64,000 bases of DNA from Helichrysum umbraculigerum (lineage: Eukaryota; Streptophyta; Magnoliopsida; Asterales; Asteraceae): positions 67,739,837 to 67,803,836 of the forward strand of contig CATIUR010000004.1 in the NCBI GenBank assembly GCA_949592205.1, in the 5' to 3' direction. The notes below the pieces were generated by a model that worked only from the letters and a program-made list of their open reading frames with translations, did not search any database and was not told where the DNA came from. Position 1 is the stretch's first letter. Every line of letters begins with the position of its first letter. A program made the position numbers and the translations under genes. Shown in pieces: positions 1-9,897 of this stretch.

Positions 1-571
1 TAGGCTTTCTGTTGAGATCGGTAACTCGGATGTCATTATTAATATATATCGGTAAGTCGGTCATCTTGTCAGGATCATTCATTCGGAGGAAACTAATCAT
101 TTTCCTAATCACGGATAGATCGGTAGTAGTGTGATATAATATTCGGTTAGTTAAGACGGTATATAAATACGGTTATCATTTCGGTGATCTAGTTCGGGTA
201 TCACTTCGGTGATATAAAGCGGTTTATGTAACCGAAAGCTATATTTGTTAATATAGAACAGTTATACATCTTGTACGGTATTGTTAGTTAGTCTAAACTC
301 TAAGTAAATGGTAGGACTCATTAAATTCGGTGGATTATCAATCCAAGTCATAGTAAAACTTATTAATACAGACCGACCTTGTCACGTAGACAACGGTTGG
401 GTAGAAACCGAAATTTCCCCTCAGTTCTTTGGTGATCGGTAGGCTTGAGTCGAACAAGGGGAGAAGACTCGGATGTCCTAGAATTAGACATATCACATAG
501 TTGGCCTTAGAAACCCACAGACATAGGTTTCGGTTGAATTTCGGGACGAAATTCTCCTAACAAGGGGAGAA
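1..571 (+). mobile_element. Element J: 3' internal end of a Ty3/gypsy retrotransposon
   Basis: No coding frame is visible. The stretch ends in a G-rich polypurine tract (about 562-571) preceded by a GGGACGAAATT block, the arrangement typical of the 3' end of Tekay/Del-type chromoviruses, and directly followed by a TGTGACACC LTR start. It is also peppered with a CGGT/CGGTGA word (for example around 150-230). The rest of J lies left of the window. Lineage is inferred from this 3' signature only. Confidence 0.7.
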
Positions 572-667
572 TGTGACACCCGGTCAAAAAAGGCCAAAAT
601 TAGCGGCCAATTTAAACTTTAATCATTCGTACTCAGTACGTGTTAAAACAAAAGTATCCGGATATTA

Positions 668-668
<1 letters not shown>

Positions 669-730
<62 letters not shown>
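669..730. repeat. (TA)n microsatellite
   Basis: About 60 bp of nearly pure TA dinucleotide inside the J LTR. Confidence 0.95.
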
Positions 731-732
<2 letters not shown>

Positions 733-1045
733 CAATGAATAAGTAAAAATCACCTACAAACAAATCTGAAAGAACGCGCAATCTCAAATACGGACGTTGG
801 TGAAAAACATTTTTAAATAATGTATTATTAATGAGAATAATAATTATTTACTCGGTTGAGAGTTTAAACACATTTTGTACATTGAAAAATATTCCTCAAA
901 CCAAAGTGAAACAAAGATATAATTTTATATCTCATTAAAAGTATTTTTATAAAATACTTCGATTAAAAATATATACGATTTAGTATTTAGAAATTTTTCA
1001 TTTGCAAACATTATACTACATTACGATCGGGTAAACAAACACGGG

Positions 1046-1054
1046 TATAAAATA
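1046..1054 (+). promoter_or_regulatory. TATA box of the J LTR
   Basis: TATAAAATA followed about 90 bp later by a CT-rich tract, as expected for a U3/R boundary. Inferred from sequence only. Confidence 0.5.
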
Positions 1055-1439
1055 CACCCTTACATCAATTATTGGAGCCGGTTATATCAACCGACTCCAA
1101 TAATTCAAACACACACACGCACAAATTCAAACTCTCGGCTCTCTCATCTCTTTCTCTCGGTCTCCCTCTCTTGCTCTCGGTTTAATAATCAACAACAACA
1201 ACAATCATCACAGCAACATAATCATCATCATCTTCATCTTCGATCATCACCATCATCCGGTTCATCATCATCCTCCTCACGGTTCCAAATCTTAATTCGT
1301 AAGAACACTCACCAATTTCCCTTAATTTCGTGTTTATAATATGTAATATATAATGTATTAGTGTTCTATATGCGAGAAAAGTAGCTAAAATTGTGTTAGA
1401 ACTCGTTTTGTGTGAAAACCTGCACGAACTGGCCTGTCA

Positions 1440-1585
1440 CGGCCATGATCCGACCATGATCCGGCGGATCATGGGCATGATCCGTCGGATCCTTCTTAAA
1501 ACCTGCACAACAATGATCCGGCCATGATCAGACCATGATCCGGCCATGATCCGGATGATCATGGCCATGATCCGAAGGATCATAG
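1440..1585. repeat. ATGATC/GATCAT palindrome cluster in the J LTR
   Basis: Many copies of CATGATCCG and its complement in both orientations. Within 1513-1567 successive ATGATC words begin 11, 11, 11, 9 and 12 bp apart, close to one DNA helical turn. Confidence 0.75.
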
Positions 1586-1878
1586 GGTCCAAAACAGAAA
1601 CTGACTTGTAAAATTTTGAACTTATATGTACGGATAGTTATAAATAATACGGTACACAAATGAACGAGCTATTTATATACGAAACAAACATTATTATATT
1701 TTTGGAATATAATCTCGAGTCGCCACCAACTGGCCGTATACTTTTACAATTGATTATCGTAATCAAGTGTGTACAATTGATTATCGTAATCAAGTGTGTA
1801 CAATTGATTTTGAATTGTAATGAAAAATATGATATTAGTTTGTTATTAATATTCGTTAAATATATTAGTAAGATAAAG

Positions 1879-2315
1879 TGTTAGACGAATATCGATTATG
1901 AAAATACAAACTAAAGTCTGTTCTGCGAGATGAGATCTCGGGTCGCAGGATTTGGTTCTGCGAGTCGAGATCTGGGCTCGCAAAGGTGGCAACGAACCGA
2001 GATCAGTCGACTCGCAGAGTCCATACGGCTGCGAGTCGAGTTGAGCTGAAACATATAAATAGATCATTAGGTCAAAACGATTAAGAATTTTTGCAATTCA
2101 TTTTTCCAGAGCTTTTCAAGAAATTCTAAGCATTCTAACGGCTAGGTATTGTTCGATTAACATTCGTTATAATCAATACACAACATATTAGTTAACCGAT
2201 TCGCTAATACGTGCGAAACAAATCGTTCACAATCCGTGAACTTAGTATTAAGAGATTCCGCACCTTAATACCTAAAGATAACATCGTTATCGATCCTAAT
2301 ACATACGGACTTACA
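1879..2315 (+). repeat. Element B 5' LTR (Ty1/copia)
   Basis: The sequence starts TGTTAGAC and ends CTTACA, two bases before an initiator-Met primer site, which gives a 437-bp LTR. A TATAAATA box lies at 2054-2061. Upstream of it, copies of CTGCGAGTCGAG-type words lie at about 1920-2045. The start is inferred from the TGTT terminus; the partner LTR is not in the window, so a target duplication cannot be tested. Confidence 0.6.
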
Positions 2316-2317
2316 AT

Positions 2318-2329
2318 TGGTATCAGAGC
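2318..2329 (+). other. Primer binding site (initiator Met tRNA), element B
   Basis: TGGTATCAGAGC is complementary to the 3' end of plant initiator-Met tRNA and lies 2 bp after the LTR end. Confidence 0.85.
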
Positions 2330-2519
2330 TTTCGGGCTAAATACGATTAAGTTCGAGGTTATTCGGATAATAACGTATGATTTAGGGTTGTTGGTACGTG
2401 CAATAGTGCGTAAAAACGATCAATATCAGTCTCTGGAAGTGTTTAGGTTCATATTCGACTGAACTCTTAGGGTTTAGTCGATCAAAAACCTAAAATTTTT
2501 GTTTTTGGGGTTTTCAGCC

Positions 2520-2708
2520 GATTCTGCGAATCGAGTTCTGTTCTGCGAATCGAGTTCTCGTCCTGCGAACTGAGTTTCGTCCTGCGAACTGAGTTCTGTC
2601 TTACGAACTGAGTTCTATCCTGCGACCCGAGTTCTTGTCCTGCGAACCGAGTTCCTATCCTGCGAACTGAGTTCTTACCCTACGAGTCGAGTTCTCTGCG
2701 AACTGAAC
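2520..2708 (+). repeat. 20-bp tandem repeat in the B leader
   Basis: About nine degenerate units of TCCTGCGAACTGAGTTC lie between the primer site and gag. The same word, in CTGCGAGTCGAG form, also occurs in the B LTR, so it is an element-wide motif rather than a local slippage product. Confidence 0.85.
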
Positions 2709-2752
2709 TTTCTGATTTTTTTTTTGTGATTGTTAATTTTTGAAACAATAAG

Positions 2753-3231
2753 ATGTCTGATCTAAGTAAAATGATCGAGATGGAACACGAGGTGGGAAAA
2801 TCAAACGTTCCACGTAAGTTGTTGAAGATCGAAGATTACTATAACTGGAAGGAGAGATTTGAATCTTACTGTAGATTCCATGATCTGTCGATCTGATGTG
2901 TATCAAGAATGGCTACACGGCACCTACTCAAACTGTTCAAAATGCTATTGTGGTCCTTACTTATCAGAACATGAGTGAACAACAGAAGGAAGAATACAAG
3001 TCTGAGAATCGAGCTCATTCTTGTATTAAAATGTGTCTTCCAAAGGAAATCGCTCATCAGCTGAAGTCTTTTCATACTTGAAGAACGCTCTGGGAAGCTC
3101 TTGAGAAAAGAGGTGAGGGAAGTCCACAAGTGAGAGCTGGAAAGAAGAATCTTCTCAAGAAGCAGTTTACCATGTTTAAATCTTTAAAGGGAGAAGATCT
3201 TGATGGATATGTTACTCGTTTCTACCATTTG
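2753..3231 (+). pseudogene. Element B gag, 5' fragment
   Basis: The ATG at 2753 opens a copia Gag reading (MSDLSKMIEMEHE...) with the usual YYNWKERFESY region. The frame closes at a TGA near 2895 and the homologous reading continues in another frame (CIKNGYTAPTQ), with a further in-frame stop near 3079. It reaches the GEDLDGYVTRFYHL segment and is then cut at 3231 by element A. The gene resumes at 21513. The multiple lesions mark B as an old inactive copy. Confidence 0.8.
3227..3231. repeat. Left target-site duplication of element A (ATTTG)
   Basis: ATTTG immediately precedes the left end of A and is repeated at 21513-21517, right after its other end. Confidence 0.9.
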
Positions 3232-3787
3232 TGTAACACCCCCATATTCGTTGATTTAGATTAGCGGAAGCATTTAGTTTGAGTACGGGGGTGTCACAAT
3301 AATAAGGCATGCATACGTATCAGAGCATATGATTACAACAGAACAATATATATTAAGATATCAAAAGTATTAATTACAAAGTTTACGATTCATCGAATCG
3401 TACAAGTTAAAAGTAATAAGTTTACAAAAGTAGATTTCTGGAATATGACTAAAACAGTTTCAGTCATACTAGAGAAATCCATATGTTTCCAAAAGTTGGC
3501 ATCCTAAACTTCACGGGTCGCCTAATTCTCCATGTGTGTTGGCGATTCTTACATGCGCAGCTAATTCCCTGAAAAACATAGTAAATGTCAACAACGAGGT
3601 TGAGTGAATTCACAGGTTTTATGTTTATAAGTTCAGTTTTGATAAACCAGGTTGTTTATAATGTGTCGTTGGGATGTCACCCAAAAGTGTAGCTCGTAAA
3701 ACCAAATGTGTTTCTAAATAGTTGTTTGTAGGAATGTTCGTATCCTAGTAGTTGTAGGAAAGCAGTATCCTATATCTTGATCGTAGG

Positions 3788-3838
3788 TGTAACACCCCCA
3801 TAAGACCCGTATCTGGACCACGTGCGGGCAGTGTTACC
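3788..3838. repeat. 51-bp LTR-end-like unit, copy 1
   Basis: The unit begins TGTAACACCCCCAT, the same 14 bases as the LTR outer end, and closes with GTGTTACC. The matching copy in the right LTR is at 19707-19757. Confidence 0.8.
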
Positions 3839-4240
3839 ATTGTGCTGAGTATCCTAATCGTTTGGTGGGTCCATGTCAGTAGGAAACCCAGTGCCCATGT
3901 CAGAAGGGACTTTTCATCAGTCGAATAACAATAGTAGACCCATGTTCGTAGGATCTAGTGCCCATGTCAAAAGGGACTTTTCAGTAGTGTTGCCCATGTT
4001 CGTAGGGACTTTTCAGTAGTGTTGCCCATGTTCGTAGGGACTTTTCAATAGTGTTGCCTATGTTCGTAGGGACTTTCCAATAGTGCAATACCAATGGTAG
4101 ATCCGTGTTAGTGGGATCTAGTGCCCATGTCAGTAGGGACTTTTAGTTACCCAGTCCGTTATAAAAAGTGTTGCTGGTTATCCTCCAGCGTTCTCAAAAC
4201 ATGTTCATGTGTTTACAGCGTTGGTAGTATGAAAGTATTA

Positions 4241-4291
4241 TGTAACACCCCCATAAGACCCGTACCTGGACCACGTGCGGGAAGTGTTACA
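4241..4291. repeat. 51-bp LTR-end-like unit, copy 2
   Basis: Second copy, with perfect 8-bp terminal inverted repeats TGTAACAC/GTGTTACA. The matching copy in the right LTR is at 20160-20210. Confidence 0.8.
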
Positions 4292-4807
4292 TATTATGTT
4301 GTAATCGTCAGTTTGTTTATTAGTTTACCAGTTCAATGTACTCCACTAGTTTGAGTAAAATAGTATACAACCATGTTTGTATAAAAGTGTTTGACTATGT
4401 TTTCCACCCCTGTTCAAAGCAGTTAAAACAGTAAAAGTAGGGGCTGTGAACTCACCTGTTGAGTTAAGTAGTTGTGCGAGTGCTAGCAAACGTAAACCCA
4501 AGTACAGTCCAAGATCTCCTAACGTCCTAAACGTACGAGATTTAATAAGTATGTGGATGTCTAAGTTAATCATCCATGCTAGTGTTTGTACAACCAAGTT
4601 ATGTACAAGTGTTTGTTAAACGTTTACGTTTGTATTTCGTTGTTTGTGAAAAGGTATACGACTCGTTGGTGATAGTTTGAAATTATAATTTCAATAAAAT
4701 AGTGTGTTTGTAATGTTTGTAAAGTTCACATATGGCATTGTATGTAAGTATTCGTTATCGGTTAAGTTCGACACTTAGTGTAAATATAGTTTGTAAAGTT
4801 TCTGTTT

Positions 4808-5050
4808 TCTGCGACACAATATGCGACACAATGGTTCTGTCGCATGGTATGACACAATTCTGCGACACAAGTGTTGTGTCGCAGAGATTCAAGGTGCTGA
4901 GTCAACAACGACATAAAGCGTTGTGTCACATGGGTTTTGCGACATAATCGTTGTGTCGTATGGATACGACGTAAGATGATTCGGTACGACACAATCGTTG
5001 TGTCGTATGGTTTATGCGACACAGTATGCGACACAAGCGTTGTGTCGCAT
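4808..5050. repeat. GCGACACAA/TTGTGTCGC inverted-repeat cluster, A 3' LTR
   Basis: Several perfect hairpins with 3-nt loops: 4860-4884 (11-bp arms), 4985-5007 (10-bp arms) and 5026-5050 (11-bp arms), plus single half-sites. The equivalent cluster in the 5' LTR is at about 20728-20986. Confidence 0.9.
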
Positions 5051-5743
5051 AGATGAACACCAGCCCAGAAACATCGGCTGTCGCGATTTTTCCGGCCAAA
5101 AACACAATCCAAACGTATTTTTAAGCTATAAAATCGTGTTTTCTTTGTTTTATGGGTTAATACTAAGTATATTAAACACTAATATGAAAGAAAACTTCAA
5201 AATTTAAGAATTTACGGGATTTGTCGGAAACTTACAAGTGTCGGATTTGAGATCCGGGAAGGTAGAAATGTAGATCGTGTTGCCGTGGTCGTTTTATTCC
5301 AAAGGAGGGTGATGATCCAACGCGTTTTTGGTGTAGTTTTTGTAGGATTTGTGAGAGTTTTGGTTTGGTTTTTAGAGAGAGAGATGAGAGAAAAAGAATG
5401 AAGAGAGAGAAGTGAAAGAGTGGAAATGAAAGAAAAGGAGGAGGTGGATGGTGGTTTTGTTCCACTTTTCATCTCCTGCGTTTGCGTTCCGTGTTTGTTT
5501 ACCTGATCGTTAAATGTTACTTTATTTTAACTAATATATTTTTAATTACATATTTCATCTTATTTTTAATTAGGATCTTTTATGAAACCAAATTGATTTA
5601 ATTACAAAATTTCAACTTTGTTTTATTTTAATTATACAAGTTTACGTTTTACGTTATAAAATGATGTGTAAATATTATCAACATAATATTTAATTGTTAA
5701 TATCGTTATTTAAATATTCCGTTTTATTAAATAACTTTGTTCA

Positions 5744-5748
5744 CCAAC
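5744..5748. repeat. Left target-site duplication of element D (CCAAC)
   Basis: CCAAC is repeated at 16992-16996. The uninterrupted site is seen in the right LTR of A. Confidence 0.95.
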
Positions 5749-6438
5749 TGTTAGTCCCTGTTTAACTTAATAAACAATCTTACTTAATAAGCCTTGAATA
5801 TATTATTGAGAAGTTGCGGAATCACACTCAATAATATTAAGAAGATCAATGAATATTAATTAATTTAATGAACACAATAATATACCGAAAGCTTCAATCT
5901 TATTAATGATATAAGACGAATACACTTGATGTATTAGGGTTACAGAAAACCTTGAAGCTGCGCAATTAACATTAACCTATCTAGGTCTAAAGGATCTCTA
6001 TTTATAACATATAGAGTCCTATACAATCTCCTACAAATATGGAATAAAATAACTTCCATAACCGACTCATACTTATCACAAAATCATAAACAGTTTTAAC
6101 TACCATTCTGATGTAAACAGTTGTAACTATTACACATTCAGTGGTAACTGCTTCAATTGTAATATGCGACTAAGTACAAATACATAATCAGTGTTAACTG
6201 TTTCATACATAACTAACAGTTACTAATACATAAGCAGTTTTAACTACTTACAGACACATAACTATCAGTTGTAATCTATCTTCAAACAGTTGTAACACTT
6301 GTCTTCTCTTCAGTTTTCTTCTATCAGTTGTAACTTCGTAAAGACAGTTTTAACCTTTAAAGCAAACAGTTTTAATCACTTGTATTCTGTCTTCTCATCA
6401 GAACTTCAGCTCAGACCTGAAACAGTTTTGACCCAACA
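5749..6438 (-). repeat. Element D 3' LTR
   Basis: 690 bp, TGTTAG...CCAACA. The TATA box on the minus strand is at 5999-6006. Its upstream U3 (about 6085-6430) holds around twelve CAGTTNTAAC-type words, the core of plant MYB sites. No coding content; a short frame at 6299-6487 is chance. Confidence 0.95.
5999..6006 (-). promoter_or_regulatory. TATA box, D 3' LTR
   Basis: TATAAATA read on the minus strand. The identical box in the 5' LTR is at 16552-16559, where it would drive the element. Confidence 0.65.
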
Positions 6439-6454
6439 ATCTCCCCCTAAACTT
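6439..6454 (-). other. Polypurine tract, element D
   Basis: Read on the minus strand it is AAGTTTAGGGGGAGAT, directly upstream of the 3' LTR, and matches the GGGGGAGAT signature of Sireviruses. Confidence 0.85.
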
Positions 6455-6525
6455 AATCTGTCCTTCACAGCATTAAGTTTCTTCTAATCCTCCATTATAA
6501 GCTTCACAAAATTCTTTCAAAACTG

Positions 6526-9165
6526 TTAGTCTTTTCTTCTCTTCCTCCTATCAATCTCTTCCTTTTCCTTCAATTTTCTTTCTTTTTCAGCCTTTTTCCT
6601 TTCCTTTTCAACTTCCTGCTTTTTCTTCTCAGCTTCTTTCTTTTCTGTTTCTTTCTTTTCAATTACATCAGGATTCAACTCATCTTTATCCCATAACTCC
6701 TGCAATCTCTCTAAACTCATCTGTTTCAATGCATTCAAAGGAATAATTCCACATTTTAGCTTTGCAATTAAATTCTTCTTCATTTGAGCTTTTGTTGGTG
6801 GTTTTGCAGCTTTCTTCTTTCTTGCTTCTTCTGCTTTCTTCTTCTTAAGCTGATCAACTAAATATTCAATATCATCCTGTCTCTGCTCTTTCAACAAATA
6901 CTCATCCCATTCTGCCACTTGCTCTTTTGTCATTTTTACAAACTTTCCTTCCTCAACCTCAACATCAATCAAGCCCTCTGCATTTAGCTCAGCCTGTAAT
7001 CTTTCTGCATATTCAGTATCATGAGCAGTTACTTCTGGTGGCACTGGTTTTTGCTTCTTCTTCTTTGGTTCTTCTACCAGTTTTTCCTTTCCCTTAGCTT
7101 TTGGATCTATCTTTGGCAATTCTTTCTGTTGAACAGGAGCAGCAGCAGGTTCTCTAATTTGAAATCCAGGCAAAGATGGTTGTTGTGAAGATTTCTTCTT
7201 TGGAGTTTCAACCTTCTTTCCTGTTCCAGTCATCTTAGCAGTTTTAACTGGAATGCTCTTCTTTCTAGTTTTTTCAACTTGTTGAGCATCAGTTTTAACT
7301 TCAGTCTTCACTTCTTCTTTTTCAACTGCTATCTCAGGTTTACTCACCTCTTCACCATCATCCTCATCAATCTTTAACTCCTCAGTCTTATCATCCAAAA
7401 TCACCTCTGTAGTCTGCTCCACTGACCCAATAACCTCAGTATGATCAGACCCAACAACCTCAGTATGATCAGACTTATCTTCATCTGCCACTGATTCCTT
7501 CATTTCTGTTTCCACTGTCTCAAACACTGACTCATTAACCTCTGGCTCTGTAGGTGGTGTTGGAGGTGTATGCACAAATTCATCTTCCACTGGTTGTTCC
7601 ATTTCAATGTCTTCATCAACTTTTTCATCATCAGACACAACCTTCTCATTCTCATTCCTCTTATCACCCATATTTGTCCATACCTTCTCCCCCTTTTTGA
7701 AAGCATTTTGTCTAAAATTATAATGCTCCTCAGGTTCTGAAGTATCATGAACCACATATCTCCTTCCTTTCTTCAAACACTTAATAACAACCTTCTCTAA
7801 CTGCTTCACTTTCCTCTGCAACTGAGTTATAACTTCATCCTTAGCCTTATTCTTCTTCCTCTCTTGTACAAACTCAGCCCATACATAATCAATCATTTTC
7901 GTCAATTCCAAGTTAGTTCTAGCCTCAACACCTTCAGAATGTGAATCCTTTGGTGAATCATTGACATCATTAAACTCTGACTCATGCCTAGCATGATCAT
8001 CAAAGTCCCCTTGGTTCTTGGTACTGGGACCACTAGGATCATCTACAGGTGTAGAATCATGTCCATGTGTTGCCTCTGATTGGGTCTTATCAATGTTACT
8101 TCTGTCCTGCTCTGCCAGTGGGCTAGAAGCAGTAGAAGCAGCCCTCTCAGAATGGTCACCCCTCTCCTTATGGACCACATGTTGTTCTGAACCACTGTCC
8201 ATTGACTGAGATGACTGAGCAACATGATCCTCAGACATCTGTGTTCTAGCCTTTTTGGCTCTAGAAGATTTGGCTGTTTTGGTCCCTTGTTTTCTCTTAG
8301 TACCCCCAACTACTGTGGGTTGAGAAGTGATGGGTGGAACCATTCTCTCAGTAGTTGGTTCAGCTTCAGTTGGCAGTACTGATGCTGTGGTGGAAGGTGC
8401 AGGAAGCATTGTAGAAAATAATGCTGTAACCTTCCCAGAAAATTTAGTATCTCTCTTCATATTTACAAAAACTTTTGGTTTAAAAGAGACAATACCAATA
8501 ATCTTTTCAAGTGCAGTGATATTAGGAATTTGTTCATTTAAGAACAACTGCACAAAACGTGGATACATCAAAAACTTAATCTTTGGCTGCTCAATGTTTC
8601 TAAGCATACCAGAAAATATCAGATTTGAAAAATTAAACCTTTGACCAGTTGCAAGACAAGCAATTGCATAAGCAATGTTGCTTCCAAACTGCTCAAAAGA
8701 TGATCTCTTAGATGATAAGCAGTGTAAAATTGTATGTATTAAAAATCTCCACTGATGAGAAAATAAGGTTTTCTGAAAAGTAAAAATTTCAAAAGAACCC
8801 TCATAACCCATCAATCGTAAAGTATCATACATAACAGTATCCTCTAAAAAAGATATACCTGCCTCATCATCTAGTTGTAATGAAGCTCTAACAGTAGCTT
8901 CTGTGATTACAACACGTGTATCCATAACTTCTGAAACAATTCTTTTAATCCCCTGTTCCTCTTCTATTGATGCATTCACCCAGAAATTGTTGATATGATC
9001 GTGAGATATTCTGGGTGCTACAGTGAGAGCATGACGAATATGTGAAGCACGAAGAAAATCAATGATTTCCACATACCCGTTTGCCTCCGCAGGTTTCATT
9101 AAGAATGCAATCATATTGTGATCTTTTCCAATCGGTAGTTGAACAGTAGACGAAGTCGATGCCAT
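6526..9165 (-). CDS. Accessory ORF of element D (env-like position), 879 aa
   Basis: An intact ORF downstream of pol, starting at an ATG at 9165. Residues about 1-250 are a mostly helical, globular-looking region with a YPRFVQLFLN-type segment, which I recall from many Asteraceae retrotransposon proteins. Residues about 270-450 are Ser/Thr-rich. The rest is strongly charged, with acidic stretches, KKK clusters and a long Lys/Glu coiled coil at the C terminus (EKKKQEVEKERKKAEKERK). There is no signal peptide and no clear membrane span, so an envelope role is not supported. Function is unknown. Basic tracts suggest nuclear localisation or nucleic-acid binding, by inference. Its maintenance as 2.6 kb of open frame argues for recent selection. 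Confidence 0.8.
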   Translation of the reverse strand: MASTSSTVQLPIGKDHNMIAFLMKPAEANGYVEIIDFLRASHIRHALTVAPRISHDHINNFWVNASIEEEQGIKRIVSEVMDTRVVITEATVRASLQLDDEAGISFLEDTVMYDTLRLMGYEGSFEIFTFQKTLFSHQWRFLIHTILHCLSSKRSSFEQFGSNIAYAIACLATGQRFNFSNLIFSGMLRNIEQPKIKFLMYPRFVQLFLNEQIPNITALEKIIGIVSFKPKVFVNMKRDTKFSGKVTALFSTMLPAPSTTASVLPTEAEPTTERMVPPITSQPTVVGGTKRKQGTKTAKSSRAKKARTQMSEDHVAQSSQSMDSGSEQHVVHKERGDHSERAASTASSPLAEQDRSNIDKTQSEATHGHDSTPVDDPSGPSTKNQGDFDDHARHESEFNDVNDSPKDSHSEGVEARTNLELTKMIDYVWAEFVQERKKNKAKDEVITQLQRKVKQLEKVVIKCLKKGRRYVVHDTSEPEEHYNFRQNAFKKGEKVWTNMGDKRNENEKVVSDDEKVDEDIEMEQPVEDEFVHTPPTPPTEPEVNESVFETVETEMKESVADEDKSDHTEVVGSDHTEVIGSVEQTTEVILDDKTEELKIDEDDGEEVSKPEIAVEKEEVKTEVKTDAQQVEKTRKKSIPVKTAKMTGTGKKVETPKKKSSQQPSLPGFQIREPAAAPVQQKELPKIDPKAKGKEKLVEEPKKKKQKPVPPEVTAHDTEYAERLQAELNAEGLIDVEVEEGKFVKMTKEQVAEWDEYLLKEQRQDDIEYLVDQLKKKKAEEARKKKAAKPPTKAQMKKNLIAKLKCGIIPLNALKQMSLERLQELWDKDELNPDVIEKKETEKKEAEKKKQEVEKERKKAEKERKLKEKEEIDRRKRRKD

Positions 9166-9565
9166 GATAAGAAATCAAGTAATCGAGAAGAATCGAAGAT
9201 GATTTGACAGAATCGAAAATCAAAGAGACTTATCGCAGTTGTTTGTATGTGAAATTTTGAAAGCGTAATGAGAAACCCTAAGTGTTGAGAGTTAAGTACT
9301 GAAATGAAATCAGTTGTAAGCCCTAATTTGATCAGATCCCCAATTATAACTAAAACAGTGTTAATTAAACAAAATCACACGTTCAGTGATAACTGTGAAA
9401 ATAACCATCAGTGGTAATCAACACTTGGTTTCTCAAATGCATCATTTACATAATTAAGCTAGCAGTGCTAACTTGTACAAGCAGTACCAACCGACCAAGG
9501 CAGTGCTAACTTAATACAAGTAGTACTTCAGTTCTAGCAAAATCATATAAACAAAGCAGTGGTTG

Positions 9566-9607
<42 letters not shown>

Positions 9608-9897
9608 GAAAGCAAACTCCATAAGCAGTAAAAACGTCAAAAACACCTGCATAAGTTAGACTCCAAGACATAGCAATATAACCTGCAGTGGTAATTTCAA
9701 ACAATAATACAAGTATACAGTGTTAACTATACACCAACAGTGGTGAAATGATTATTACCACTGTTTATAATAAAAATAAGAAACAGTGATAACGATACAC
9801 ATTACACACAATCAGTGTTTAATTAACAAATCAGTATTAACCCAAATTGAAATCACAGTGAATATTATTCACAGAAAGCAGTAACAAGAGAAATAAC
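9166..9897 (-). other. Non-coding spacer between D pol and the accessory ORF, rich in CAGTG(N)TAA words
   Basis: About 730 bp without a gene. It carries at least fourteen CAGTGNTAA-like words in either orientation (for example near 9352, 9380, 9408, 9463, 9500, 9683, 9718, 9783 and 9828). It also has a run of 37 T (9568-9604), which is poly(A) in the element's orientation. The word is the same family as the one in the U3 of the LTR. Confidence 0.8.
9568..9604. repeat. Homopolymer of 37 T
   Basis: Pure T run, poly(A) on the element D coding strand, just before the accessory ORF. Confidence 0.95.

Larger units (their letters stand above)
572..1878 (+). repeat. Element J 3' LTR, interrupted by element B
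   Basis: The LTR starts TGTGACACC right after the polypurine tract. It contains a (TA)n microsatellite (about 669-730), a TATAAAATA box at 1046-1054, a CT-rich presumed transcript leader (about 1138-1180), a cluster of ATGATC words (1440-1585) and a 27-bp direct repeat (about 1747-1800) holding a TTGATTA/TAATCAA hairpin. Its true 3' end is not visible because copia element B begins at 1879. No gene is seen. Confidence 0.65.
3232..5748 (-). repeat. Element A 3' LTR, first part
   Basis: It matches the right LTR (19151-21512) except for a handful of substitutions and a block at about 5092-5465 that is missing from the right copy. It contains tandem CCCATGTTCGTAGGGACTT units of about 37 bp (about 3885-4145), two 51-bp inverted-repeat units, and an inverted-repeat cluster (4808-5050). 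A purine-rich stretch at 5365-5450 reads CT-rich on the minus strand, as expected for a transcript leader; small frames there are not genes. Element D interrupts it at 5748. Confidence 0.9.

Noticed and set aside
5212..5472. Two Ser/Leu-rich minus-strand frames, and similarly 59057-59335
   Set aside because: They lie in CT-rich LTR leader sequence; the A copy is absent from the other LTR, and composition explains them.
6526..9165. Envelope glycoprotein identity for the D accessory ORF
   Set aside because: Position is env-like, but no signal peptide, cleavage site or convincing membrane span is visible.
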